Of a DNA stretch of 64,000 bases, positions 23,085-34,652 are shown piece by piece. The notes below the pieces were generated by a model. The model worked only from the letters and a program-made list of their open reading frames with translations, was not told where the DNA came from and ran no database searches. The translations under genes and the position numbers were made by a program. This DNA comes from Moniliophthora roreri (Eukaryota; Basidiomycota; Agaricomycetes; Agaricales; Marasmiaceae), in contig LATX02000186.1 in assembly GCA_001466705.2 (NCBI GenBank), forward strand, positions 558,001 through 622,000, written 5' to 3'. The stretch's first letter is position 1, and every line of letters begins with the position of its first letter.

Positions 23085-24051
23085 TGAACAAGCTTGGATT
23101 GTAGGTATCGAAATATCAATATAAGGAATATATGAAACCCTGTTAGCTTCGAATGATGAAAACACAGTGCAGATAAACTATTCGTTGTCTTCTTATTTTA
23201 CAGGTCCTCAGCGGTTCCGGTCGTTGGAACCATCAGCAGACATTTACCGAGTAGCAAAGACCCTCCGACGTCGTCGAGAGCAGCAGTGGAAGCGCGAGCC
23301 GGACCGTGGGAATGATAGATGTGCGGTGATAGAGGCTCGCAATCGCTTTCTCCGTCCGCAATGCCGTCCACAACACCGTCCACAACACCGTCCGCAACAC
23401 TCACCAAGAAATTGCTTCCGAAGTTCGTGTCAAAGAATGCTCAATTCCCCTACTGCAACCTATGCATACAACTAAGGGAAAAGCGGACATAACATGCGGT
23501 ATGGTGTGCATAGTCGACCCTGCTAAATTAGTGGTAAAGTTATCGCGACGCTTCCAGCGTAAAACTCAAGTTCTTCAAGCCATCCAACGTCTTCTCAGTT
23601 CTCGAAGAATCATGCTCTCTGGATCCGAATTATTTTTGGCTATCACAAGATTCCCGTAGCAAGCCCACTCCCCTTGCAGAATAGATCGCCTGATTGAGTC
23701 GGTATTGTGCTTCGCACTACGATTACAGCTAACACATGGCCATACTATACGCACAATCATTCATCATCTTTGATGCAATGAATGGCAGCTGAGCTGAATT
23801 GAGTGGGAACCGACGATAGACGACCGATCACAGTCACAAGGAAGATTGAACAGCGTGAGACTAGCAGCGTCACAAAAACATCGTACGGTATAAAAGCGAC
23901 AATGTCATCGGCATTCTTCTCCAATTCCCCACAAACCTTTGTTTGACAGACGTGAGGCTCTCACAATACTGGTAGGAAGCTTTCAGGTGAAATAGACCTT
24001 GACAACCGACATCCTCCCCTGGAATAGGACATTTTTGCCATCGTATACACC
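23085..24051. other. Spacer between P450-3 and P450-4
   Basis: Contains the copy 4 promoter and, at 23360-23403, a short array of the 12-bp unit ccgtccacaaca/ccgtccgcaaca. No gene recognised; open frames here have no homology that I can see. Confidence 0.5.
23360..23403. repeat. 12-bp minisatellite, about 3.5 units
   Basis: Imperfect tandem units of ccgtccacaaca between P450 copies 3 and 4, with a G/A variant in the last unit. Confidence 0.75.
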
Positions 24052-26188
24052 ATGGCTCTAATTCCGGTTTCACCTCTCGGTTATGTGCTACTTATGTTCT
24101 GCACTTGGTTCATCTATCGTAGATCCAGAAGGCCGGGAAATTTACCTCCAGGTCCAAAGGGTTATCCGCTGGTGGGCAATATCTTCCAGCTAGGCGTGAA
24201 CAGGCCCTGGCATACTCTGGTTGAATGGCACAAAACATATGGTACGTCCTTCGTATGCCAGGCGATTCATATCGTTGTCCTAACCTAGTCTAGGTGATAT
24301 CATGTACCTTCGCCTATTCAATCAAGACGTTATTGTGCTGAACACAGCCAAGGTTGCAGGCGACCTGCTAGATCGCCGGGCAGCCAATTACTCTGAGAGG
24401 TATCAGATGGTCGTTCCAAAATACTTATCGGGCGGGCTAGATATCGTGTTTATGAGTCCTGGGTCACTGTGAGTCCCCCTTTCCGCCACAAACGGCTAGC
24501 AACCTGACCTGGAACCCGTAGATGGCGTTCCATGCGTCGCGCTGCACACGAAGCCCTGAACATAAGGGCTAGTATGAAATATTATCCGATCCAGATGCGT
24601 GAAGGCATTCGCTTTGCAACGGATATGTTGGAGAGTCCAGAGAGGTATCAGGACCATATCAACCGGTAAGTTATCGATACCAATCTTCCAGTAACTCGTC
24701 CAACAGACTCAAGTACGTTACTGTCTTGCCTAGATTCACCTCCTATGAGAGTGCATCCCTGATATATAATGACCCATCTCGTGGCAATGCCATTGAATAT
24801 CTCGTGGATTTCACGGATGCCTTGAGCGAATCAAGTTTGCCTGGTAGACATCTCGCTAATCACATCCCAATTCTTCGACATGTTCCCGATTTCCTGGCAA
24901 AATGGAAGCGAGACGCAAGGGAAAGGAACCGTATCGCCTCCGAGAGGTTTTTGAGTTACTTTTTACCCATAAAAGAGGCAGTTGTACGTGCCGAGTTCAT
25001 ATTGTCTGAATCTTGGACGGGGACGTAAAATTGACGTTAAAACCCTCAGCTCCAGAAACAGGAACCTGGAACAAGCTTCTGCTCAATGCTCGTCGAAAGC
25101 CATGAGCGGCATGGTTTGAACGATCTGGAATCCTCCTGGTTGGCAGCACTTGTCTTGTATGTCATCTATCCGGTAGTCGTTGTCGTCTGCTCATCTTTCA
25201 CTTCTCAGTTTAGCAGGGACTGAAACGGTTCGGTATAACCCGAGCTTTCAGCAGTAAAGCATTGACGTTCCGCTTTTTTAGACCATGACTACGCTTGGCT
25301 GGATGACTCTCGCAATGGTCGCTTTCCCTGACGTGCAGCGCAAAGCTCAAGAGGAACTCGACCGAGTCATCGGGAGAACGAGGGTCCCTACCCTGCACGA
25401 TATGGAAAGTCTTCCGTACATGCGTGCAGTGGTGAAAGAGGTACGGAGTTAACCTTTCACCTCATAGCATACCCTAATATCCGATTGCAGGTATTACGGT
25501 GGCGGCCTGCTCCCCCGATGGGTGTTTTTCACGCTTCGCTTGAGGTAATGGCCGCATTGTGAAAACATTGTTCGAATTGGCTGAATGTAAAAGTTGTAGG
25601 ACGATGTATATGAGGGCTATCATATCCCGAAAGGCTCCTTAATTATACCCAATGTTTTGTGAGTAACATCAGCCGTCGTGTTACTAGCGTCCTAATAGCC
25701 TTTAGGGCAATGAATCACAATGCGGCAACCTACGGATCAAATCCAGATGAATTCAGGCCTGAACGATTTCTGAACGAGGACGGCACGCTTAAGGAATCAC
25801 CACCTGACACCAAGGATGAGGGGCATTATACTTTTGGCTTTGGACGCAGGTGCGTATTCTCGAATCTCTTGACGCCCTCGAACGTTGTAGCCGATAAAGG
25901 TAATAGGATCTGCCCAGGCAGACATCTAGCAAGTAATGCATTGTTTACCTTCGCAATTGTCCTTTGGGCTATGCATCTCGAACCTGGCAAAGATGATCAA
26001 GGAAGGGAAACAGTACCCAGTACTGATGACGAGGCGCATGGCATTATCAGGTGGGAGCGACATTACATCCGAGGGTAATTTCTCACTGACATATATACAG
26101 TCGAGCACCGAGCTTTTTAGTTTCGAGCAAACCTCGTTTTCCCGAGGCTTTGGAGATACTGATGTTGGCGAAGGAAGAATGGCATTAG
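24052..26188 (+). CDS. Cytochrome P450 monooxygenase, copy 4 (intact)
   Basis: Twelve exons: 24052-24241, 24294-24468, 24522-24665, 24734-24983, 25050-25156, 25209-25227, 25282-25440, 25491-25544, 25600-25658, 25706-25849, 25907-26050, 26101-26188; total 1533 nt, 510 aa. N-terminal anchor (residues 10-22), hinge LPPGPKGYPL (31-40). I-helix FLAGTETTMTTLGWM begins at residue 289, inside the 19-nt exon. ExxR is E348-V-L-R351. Heme loop FGFGRRICPG with Cys 436, the Arg codon being split by an intron. PERF-type motif FRPERFLNEDG precedes it. All P450 landmarks are intact. Tandem sister of copy 3; substrate unknown. Confidence 0.93.
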
Positions 26189-26421
26189 CTGAATGAACAT
26201 GTTGTGAAACGTCGTTATGTGGGACGACGGCTGCCCATCAGAGTGCATAATTATAAATGTAATTGCTCATACTCAATCCTCTTTCAGAATATTACAAGTC
26301 CATCGTGGTACTTGTTATACATCCCAGGACTCCGGGTAACTCGGGCGTAGGTTCTCTACCACACATCCCCGCTCGAGAAAGTATTACACAGGGACTCGGG
26401 GTCAATTACAGACAAGCGTAA

Positions 26422-28094
26422 CTACTGAGGGGTTAATACATGGCCTATCTTCGCAATTCCAGCTTCTGTCATCTTTCGTTCAATATACTTATACTGCGCG
26501 CTCTTCTGAATGCCCTTGTACCACCAGAACCCGCCAAACATCAATATCGCCATCAACCCCACCGCCGTTCCACGCCTTGCCTCTGAATCCAAATGACCCG
26601 CCGCCTCGAAGCATTGGATATACTCGGGCAGAGTGGGCAGCTTGCCTGCGAGCGTCTTTGCATGAGCAAGCAGTTGTGACAGTGCAGTATACATTCGCGT
26701 TGCCAACTGATTCTCGAGCCACTTGTAGTCTTTGTCTGACCCCAAAACAATGGTTTGAGGGATCCAGGCATCCGAGCTAGAGGCAACAATACAATACCAT
26801 TCTATTCCATCTGATATAGGCATAATATATCAGCAAAATACGACGGAAAGGATAGCCAATAATGCTTACAAGGAATACAAAACGAGATCAGAGAGGGATG
26901 CCTCTTCCTCAGCTCCTTGACTATGTGATATTCTTGGTCCATTCCAAGTATGGGAACCAGAGTAGACCTGGGGGCTCTTGGACGCATAGATCCAGAAATT
27001 CTCCAATGGAAAGAACGAAGGGCTCGGAAGGGAGAGAGTAACCGAAAAATTTGGGATTGGGCTTTCTGTTGTTTGAATCAGTGCTCCGTCACAAGCAGGG
27101 GATTCGGAGAAAGATCACACCTCTGCATTTGACATACCCGGCAGGTGCGCAAGATTCATCCCATGGATTAGAGACACAATGGAGAGATGCTCAAGATGGG
27201 GAAGGATTTACGAGATTGCTTCTATAACGTCTGTATAATCGAGCCCAGGAAATTTGATGGACAATCTTTTCAGGGAATAGCTCTGTTTCGCTATTCCAGC
27301 CTTGAGGACGTTTATGAATGAATGGACAGAGGGCTGATCGTTGCCGGCAGCTGACACCGAGACGCTGCAAGGCGGGTGTGGAACACAGCTGCAAGAGGGT
27401 AATGACCATTTTCGCATCGGCAGAGAACGCGACAAGACGACCAAAATGGTTGGGATGTGATGGATGTTGGTGACTGGTGCTGAATGCTTTCTCCGAGTTG
27501 AAATTGACGGTCTCAAGGCTCGAATGATGACGTTCAAAGAATGAAACAACATTCTGGCTCATAGGTACGTCAAGAAGGGCAGCCTGAAGGAATGGGAAGA
27601 GTAGGTCTTTGCCGAAAAGATGGTTCATTATCGGAGTGACATGGTCTACGTTCGTGTGTGCGATCTGATGAAGGACAGTGAGATTCTTGAGAGTGTTTAG
27701 AGAACGCGATAAAAGCCAAAAGAAGCCCATCAAATGAGAGTGGGATGATGAGCTCCGCCCCGATGTAGGGGGCTGGATACTATGCTACAGAACGGTCAGT
27801 TGATTCATTTTGAAGAGGTTACTTTACAGAGACGAACTTGTACTCGACAACGAAAGTTCTGACAGAACTGGCTGCGACTGGCTTCTTCAATAGCGTTTTG
27901 CAACAAAGAACAGCTTGACGAGGGGTACGAAGGTACACATTACGATACAGTTGTGGTATCGCGATGTCATGGAAAAGTTTTGAGACGGAGCAAACGTGGA
28001 CCAAGGTCGAGTTTGGGGCGGCCTTGAAGATGGCTGCCCAGATTTCGAGCGAAACCCCTTGAATCATGTTGAGGACGATGTGATTGGAAAACAA
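26422..28094 (-). pseudogene. F-box protein, decayed
   Basis: The N-terminus MIQGVSLEIWAAIFKAAP then LVHVCSVSKLFHDIAIPQLY is an F-box. Exon 1 (28094-27835 or so) is followed by an intron and the LRR-like body (LNTLKNLTVLHQIAH). At about 27345 the frame shifts by one base inside LQRLGVS/AAGNDQPS. A TAA follows VIEAIS near 27210. The rest (LPHLEHLSIVSLIHG; LCVQEPPGLLWFPYL; then 26823-26422, WLENQLATRMYTALSQLLAH and GFWWYKGIQ) keeps family similarity to the intact F-box gene at 31854, including the GFWW near the end. Two lesions make it a probable pseudogene unless they are sequencing errors. Confidence 0.7.
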
Positions 28095-28328
28095 GAACGG
28101 TTCGAGTCATGATTTTTATAATGCGGATCGAAATGAGAACAGAGCTGAGAAGGTCGCGGCGCTCCGCAAGCCTATCTGACAGGCGCCTGTGCTCTTCTGC
28201 CATAGCACCTTCGCTCCATCATCCTCACACACGTGCTTTCGTCGTGTTGTTTGCGCCTCAGGCATTCGCATAGATGGACGTAGAGCGGAAGCTTCAAAGG
28301 AGAACCATCAGCTTCAACCCAAGATCGT
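28095..28328. promoter_or_regulatory. Divergent promoter between F-box relic and HET gene
   Basis: 234 bp between genes transcribed outward. No specific motif assigned. Confidence 0.45.
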
Positions 28329-30167
28329 ATGCTCCAGGACATCTCCTGCCGATGTCTTGCATGGTTGGTCGGAATATTTGGCTACCTAGCGAATATATGG
28401 AAAAAGGCGATACCGAGGTCAAACGAGGATGACCCCGAGGCGGCGACTTCTCGAAATGAAGTAGATCTACGAGTTGCGGAACAGTTGCCCAGTGGTGATA
28501 GCAGCTCTGCGTCCATAACGACAGAAGGGGACGAGGGAAACTCGACAGAATCCCTAAGGCTGTATGTATCTTTTCTGTTTCCGTCATTCGCAGTATCCAT
28601 AACGCTGATCTGAATCGCCCTTCTTCTGTCTAGCGCATATTCCATACCACTAGACGCACTACAAAACACGACCGTCGATCTTACTTCCCACCTCACTGAA
28701 AAACGGTATCGCTTTATCGATGCCGACGCCTTCGTCCACAACCGCACTCTGGTGATTCACGAAAGATCGTCTCTACCCGACTTATACACCGTAATATCCT
28801 ATGTTTGGTTCGGTCTCATAGCTGAACCTTCCCAATTGGAACAGGAAGGTAGCTTCCGTGTTTCTTGTGGTTTTCATAACGATGGAATGCCGCGTGAAGA
28901 CGGTGGACCCATCAGCTTGAAAGTTCTTGAGCACGCGTGCCGGTGGGCGTCCAACTCTAGTTCATCCTACCTTTGGCTCGACCGCTTGTGCATCCTCCAG
29001 ACGAGCAAGCAAGATAAAGCCTGGCAGATCAGTAGGATGTATGATATCTATGAAGGCTCGGAACAGTGCATCGTTCTTCCAGGTGGTCTTCAACGCCTGG
29101 CGTCGGTTTTCGACGAGACGTCTTGGGCAGATCGAGCTTGGACGTATCAAGAAGCCATAGTCACCTGGGACTATGCTGTCGTGTTAACGAGGGATTGGTA
29201 TAGGCCTAAAGGAGAGCAACATTGGTTGGTTGATGGAGAATGTCATTGGCAATACCTCCAACAGCTGTTCGTCGAGGGAGACAACCTTTTGACGAGACAA
29301 TTTGGGACGAAAAATGTAGGGGAAAACCCGTGTTTGATTCTGGGAAGGAACGGAAAGGCTCTGAATGTACTTCGCAGGATTGTGGAGTACAAGGCATTTA
29401 ATCATTTAGCCGTTGAAGGCGAGGAGACTATCAGCCAGCAGACAATCCGCCAGCTTGTTCTGCAAGGTGTTGCCATGCGCACGTCTTCGAGACCTGTTGA
29501 TATGGCTCTCAGTATTCTTGGTTTAGTAGGTGTTGAGGATGCCTTTCGGGACCGTGTCGGCGAGTTTCAAGAGAACGAACGGTTCCGCGCTACTCTGACT
29601 CTAGTGGAAGCCATGCTTTGCCTTGAAGAGGATGAGAATGATGATTTCAGCGTCTCAACGAGGGCGTCCAGCACTTTGGTAGACCTCCCACTGTGGCAGT
29701 CTCTGGAGCTGGTCACTAATGCGCAATCGCCACGTGCCGGTAAAACTTCCATAGGGCCGGACACCGCGCCGTTACCATCTCTCCGCGACCTCGCACAGCT
29801 ACTTGATAACGACAACACGGAACACCGGCTGTCCCACCACCCAGACATCTTGATGAAACGAGGGCCGTTACCTGAATGGGCGTTTGAGGTCGAACAGACT
29901 GAAGATAGTCCTAATGCCAGAGCGTTAGCCATCGCAGCTGAACTCCCTGAGGATGAATTACTCCGTGGATATCGCTCGGATTTGGGACAGGGTAGCGTTG
30001 TAGTGCATCATGAGACGGAAGGATTTATTGAGTTGTGTCGGAAACTAGAATTGAAGCAAGAAGGCGAGGTCGCCGTTGTTCCCGTCGTATTTGGTTGGAG
30101 TCTGAAGCTGGACAGACACCCTTACATTAGGTTCTACAAGTTTGACATCTCACACTTGCTCCTGTAA
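28329..30167 (+). CDS. HET-domain protein (heterokaryon-incompatibility type)
   Basis: Two exons, 28329-28561 and 28634-30167, 588 aa. After a short N-terminus (a hydrophobic stretch CLAWLVGIFGYLANIW, then an acidic Ser-rich linker) come the three HET blocks: YTVISYVWFGL (usual LSYxWG), YLWLDRLCILQTSKQDKAWQ then ISRMYDIYEGSEQCIVLPGG (usual LWIDxLCINQxD..E...Q...M..IY), and SWADRAWTYQEAI (usual W..RxWTxQE). Known HET proteins act in non-self recognition and can trigger cell death in fungi; most basidiomycete members have no tested function. The C-terminal half has no domain that I recognise. The start upstream of the intron is the first ATG giving the hydrophobic leader; a later start is possible. 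Confidence 0.8.
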
Positions 30168-30644
30168 CGTCACGCGTGTGTTCCTCTAATCAACGCCTTG
30201 GGATGACTGGTTAGTTGGGTAACTGTACCAAGAGATATCGTCCTGTGGTTGGAAGAACGGACCTAGCATAACCCCACAACAGCTTCAAGCGGTGTCAACG
30301 CGCAGATTGAAACCGTCTTATCTCTTACTCTGTGGGGAATACGTTTGGGAAAGGGCGCCTGTGCGTAAGAGACATGTCGTCGGGAATGCGATCGTGGTGA
30401 AAGCGACCTTCGACTTCAGCTGGCACCACCTACAGAGGCGATTTAACGGCACATCACATGAATGAATATCCGACAAAACACCAGATCATTCCTGAAGACC
30501 GGCGAAACGTGGCGCCAATCTCTGGCGCTCCAATTCCACCACCAACTTAACTCCTGCCTCTGGCGTATGCTACTTGCCTTCGTTAGTTGAGGTTTATCAT
30601 CGAGCGACGTTCGCCGGAATGTCTTCCAGTAGCGGGGAAAGCAT
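30168..30644. other. Intergenic, nothing identified
   Basis: 3' flank of the HET gene; no coding frame or repeat noticed. Confidence 0.5.
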
Positions 30645-30743
30645 GGTGAGATGGCCGCGTGGTCTAAGGTGCCAGACTAAGAACCAGATCGACTTCCAGT
30701 TTAGTTGATTCTGATTAATCTGGTTCGAATCTCACTCTCGTCA
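30645..30743 (+). tRNA. tRNA-Leu-like sequence (degenerate, possible SINE head)
   Basis: The acceptor strands GGTGAGA and TCTCGTC pair fully (two G-U), with discriminator A. The A-box region TGGCCGCGTGGTCTAAGG and D stem are good. The anticodon-loop sequence CCAGACTAAG would give anticodon AAG (Leu). The B box GGTTCGAATC is present. The 5' T-stem (TCTGG) does not pair with CTCAC, and no normal variable arm can be drawn. It is therefore either a decayed tRNA-Leu or the Pol III head of a tRNA-derived retroelement. Confidence 0.45.
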
Positions 30744-30990
30744 AGCGGATTGCGTACGCGAGTGGTCGGGAGGAAGATCCTCCGAACTGAGGTTTAACAT
30801 CATTCGAATTTCATAGGCGTGCTGAAACGGAAGAGCCTATCTCTGATCTGCGTGCATTGAAGTACTTGGGCAGAAGGGCTGACTGTTGCAAGGGGATGCA
30901 GGAGTAGTCTCGGGTACCCAGACTGACGATACTACCTGACGATCACAAGTGATGTGGTAGTATGTAGTCTGGAACAATTCTACAGTGTAA

Positions 30991-31399
30991 CGAACCGCGG
31001 GCGTTTTTTTGTATTAGGTAATCGCCTGTTCCCTGCCTTTATCCGTATCGACCGCGAGCACTGTACACCGTATATCATCCAATACATCAAATTTTTCATC
31101 CTGAGAACTGTCCATTCCAATGCCGAAAGATCTCACAGAACCTTCTACCAAGTCCAAGAGGCGAAATTGGTGTATTTTTCTTGATACTCTCGGATTAGGC
31201 CGGAATTTGACCGCTCTTAGTACTGCCCACTTCAAAAGAATTGACTTTCTTCCGAGTTCCATTGGATACGAGGTAGCATGGGTATAACGAGGGTATATTG
31301 AGGGTATTGGCGGTGACATGGAAAGAGAGGCGGCAGCTCACTGTACCGGTAACCGGCTACCCGACTGATTAGCTAATACAAAAAAACGCCCGCGGTTCC
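30991..31399. mobile_element. MITE with 26-bp perfect inverted ends and TAA duplication
   Basis: GAACCGCGGGCGTTTTTTTG (continuing TATTAG) at 30992-31017 is exactly inverted at 31373-31398. TAA precedes (30988-30990) and follows (31400-31402), which fits PIF/Harbinger-type insertion. No transposase frame lies inside. One base at each outer edge is not symmetric, so the borders could shift by one. Confidence 0.8.
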
Positions 31400-31853
31400 T
31401 AACTAGGAAGTACCACAAGACTAATGCAGGAGGCGGGCGCTAAAATGATTGACTGTAGGCTTACTATTAACCGTATTCATCTACTTATCGCTGCTTTACG
31501 ACAGCGTACTATGTACTATAGCAGGGTATTAAGTACTAAAGTAACGACGTACTCTAGATCGGTTGAGTCATCCATAATTTCACAGCATACCATTGCGTGG
31601 CACGATCAAACGCTGCTTGACCGTAGCCATGAAGAACTGGCGGGTAGGACAGTCCGCGAACATTTGATCGCAGGAAGTACGTGAATGATACACTACTAGA
31701 CACAGATACGTATTCTGCAGAGTTGTTGACCAAGGAGGCTAGAGTGTGCTTGATGGCGTTAGAAATTTGAATCAGTCACTGCGTGAGAACGTTTGACCAA
31801 ACCACCGCGGACAGTCTGAATGACAATTCAGAATCGCAGCTCCCGGTCGCGTC
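31400..31853. other. Intergenic, upstream of F-box gene
   Basis: No gene recognised; presumed promoter of the 31854 gene. Confidence 0.45.
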
Positions 31854-33533
31854 ATGACCACTCTGCCTACGGAAATCTGGGAGATTATTGTTGATTATTC
31901 AAGTTCTCGAGATCTACACCACTTGCTTCTCGTATCAAAGCAGGTTTATCATGCCACTCTCCCGCGTCGCTACCGAACCCTCGACCTTACTCGCACTGTG
32001 AATCTCGTTCGGTATTTTCAGATCTTACTATGCAACCTTGAAGCAGCACGTTCTGTCAGATCATTGAAAATTCACCAAACGTGCGTCTGTCATTCTATCA
32101 TTCTATCATTCTTTCAAGGAACTCGGAATTTTTTTTTTTCAGTGCCAACAAATTACAAAGCTTTCCCCTGAGCGCATTCCTCAGGCTATTCAACCGTGTT
32201 TTACCCCTTCTCTCAAACCTCCAAAAACTCTTCATCGAACTGGACAATGATGACTATTTTGATCACCTTTTCAAATCGAAACTCGGTACCATCATCTCTC
32301 GACATACATTCCCTTCTATGCACACTTGCATTTTACGAATGCCTTTTCCCTCCTCTTCAACTGTGATACGTGGATTTCTCGAACGGCATTCCATGAATTT
32401 GATCAAGCTGGGCATGGGTGACTTGGGAAACAGTTCAGGTAGCGGACATAGTTTGGCGGAAGCGGCACCCTCGAAGCTCAAACTTCCCATCTTAAAAGAA
32501 GTCATCTCTAGCAGCGATTTGGGCATGATTCAACTCCTATCCATTGTTTCTACTCCAAAAGCCAGGAGTTTTAGTGTCTTTGGAGTGAAAGCCGGAAGTC
32601 AGAAGCGCAAGGACGTCATAAGGGCTATCAAGCAGTCCACTAGATTCCGAACTCTGCACTTGCATTTCAACGTAGGGGATGGATGGTTGAATATGCTCGA
32701 CGAATTATCGATCCAACTACCCGATATCAGATCTATCTCGATCATCATTCGGAGAATGTCCTTCCCGCTCTACCAAGAGGTGAGTTATCAACATCTTTCA
32801 ACCATCCATTAATAGAGCTAACACCACTCCTACAGCGACGAGATTATAACTCGGTCGCTTGCTGCTTGAAGAGGTTCACTCGAGTATCGAAAATTGTACT
32901 CAGAGTGGAGATAGCACCAGATCGATGCCTTTTCATTGGCCCCGTACACAAGCAGCACGGAGACATCGTCAAGTTAGTTGCTAATTGTCAATCTGTCAGC
33001 CGATTCGCACTGCCAGGCGAGTTTCGTTGCTGTCCTCCTCATATTTTCCATGCCAATCTTGCTATTCTTTATCCAGGAACATATCAGTGGAGACGCATAG
33101 CTGGCGACTTATGGGTACCCGCAGAACATAGCAAAGACTGGCTGAAATGGACAACATGTGAGCTGAACAAGCGGACGTTTCCCGCGCTGCAATCACTTCT
33201 AGCCCATTTCGAGAGTCTTGTCGATAGGAATCCGGGGATCGGCGAGGTTCTTCGGGCGTATAACGATGCGACCGAGTTAGTTCCAACTAAAAACAAGGAC
33301 GATCAAGTCAAGGTGACAAGGGTAACGTTGGATCTTGTGGCATTGGGTTGCGAGTTGGGATTTTGGTGGTTTCGCAGTTTCAACTTGGACAGGTATAAGG
33401 TAAGGTTCTTTCGGTTGCCGACATTTCTAGAATGCTAATTCACGTTGGTATGTAGGCATTCCGAGATCAAATGGCGGTTCAGTTTTCGCCATTGGCAGAG
33501 CCGAATCGTAAGGTTTACATTCACGATTGGTGA
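31854..33533 (+). CDS. F-box protein (intact)
   Basis: Four exons: 31854-32080, 32143-32779, 32836-33399, 33456-33533; 501 aa. The F-box is at the very N-terminus (LPTEIWEIIVDYSSSRDLHH then LLLVSKQVYHATLPRRYRTL). The body is irregular LRR-like (LPLLSNLQKLFIEL; RFRTLHLHF). It ends GFWWFRSFNLDRYKAFRDQM. F-box proteins bind Skp1 and present substrates to SCF ubiquitin ligases; the target is unknown. The acceptor before exon 2 follows a poly-T/pyrimidine tract. Sister of the decayed gene at 26422-28094. Confidence 0.8.
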
Positions 33534-33689
33534 TTAAGGTTTGGCCTTGCGGAGGCTGGCGGATGTAGGCTTGCCTGCCACGCCACCGAAAATGAAAACG
33601 TATATCTTGTCTCGTCTAGTAGACTTATAATCGTCTATGATACTTATACAGTCAAAGTCTCCGAGTCAATATTCATCCATGCATATAGA

Positions 33690-34060
33690 ACTAGCGTAGA
33701 GCCAGTGAGAGCTATGAGACTTCCCTTCGACGGATCAACTCCACTAGCACCTCCTGCCCCGTTTGAAGTGGCGACATCCAAGACCTCGCCGTTTTCGCAC
33801 TGTATATCGCCTGGTGTCGATCAAGTATAGGTCGAGATATAGGTTGGTTACTGTCGGCGGCGGAGGAAGAGAGGGAATCGGTGCAAAGTAGTCGGACGGT
33901 AGTACATCAGCATTCTCTGGAACTTAGGCGAGGGCGGAGTAGCTCCTGGGACATTCACGAGCTAAACTTAAAGTTCTTTTAGCGCTAGTACTCAAGAACA
34001 GACATCCATATCTCGAACCTTGTTTTCTCCGACCGATCCAGCTTCTGAAGGCGTAGGATT
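33690..34060 (-). pseudogene. DUF6535 relic (both ends, middle deleted)
   Basis: The minus strand holds the linker seen near the end of DUF6535 proteins (PSDYFAPIPSLSS, about 33910-33870) and, about 100 bp upstream, an N-terminal exon-like piece PSEAGSVGEN (about 34040). The whole membrane and central region is missing. Matching pieces are found at 61740 and 58210. Confidence 0.55.
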
Positions 34061-34652
34061 GACGAGAACCAGTCGAAGACCTCCCGATGGAGTCCTGTGA
34101 CTACTGTGATACTGACACCCGCACGGGGGAGGGGGAAGAAAGACTCCCCACTCTAAATATGTAGAAAACGGAGCTCAGTATGTTTGGTTGCTGATGATAT
34201 AACAGTGATTTGCATATGTACCAGCCCACCAGAAAACATCACAAGGATTTTGCTAGACGAATGCGGCACGAAAGAAAGTGACCGCGGAAGAACCTCATCG
34301 TCTCGATTCTCATCTATACTAGCGCTCGAGCGCAAAATCCTTCGTTTTCTCCGGCTCTGCAGCTCGTATTCCCGAAGAAGGAGTACTACGAAACTGGACT
34401 AAAATTGGAAAGGTTTTACGATGAACAAAACTTATTCGAAAGCGTTTGCATGGCCTCCGGAACATCGACTCAGCGCAGCAGTGAGCCTGAGCCTATGTGT
34501 CGATGGCGCCAATCAATTAACGGTGACAGCTCTAATATGGGCGGGCTTGGGGGCGTATGAACGGTTCCGAATAACGTATCACCACTAGATAAGTCCCGGA
34601 GCACTTCTGGCAAGTTGTTACAAATCTACGCTCTCACCACCATCCAGGTTCA
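34061..34652. other. Upstream region of DUF6535 copy 2
   Basis: No clear gene. Short 5' coding exons of the downstream DUF6535 gene could lie here, as they do for the copy at 63.8 kb, but I could not place them. Confidence 0.4.

Noticed and set aside
23360..23403. Possible CRISPR-like array
   Set aside because: Units are contiguous 12-bp repeats without spacers, in a eukaryotic sequence.
23167..23475. 102-residue frame over the 12-bp minisatellite
   Set aside because: The protein-like look (repeated PQHR) comes only from the tandem repeat; no start context or homologue recognised.
4961..26188. P450 cluster as part of a secondary-metabolite gene cluster
   Set aside because: No PKS, NRPS, terpene synthase, prenyltransferase or transporter gene is visible in the window; the four P450s look like tandem paralogues.
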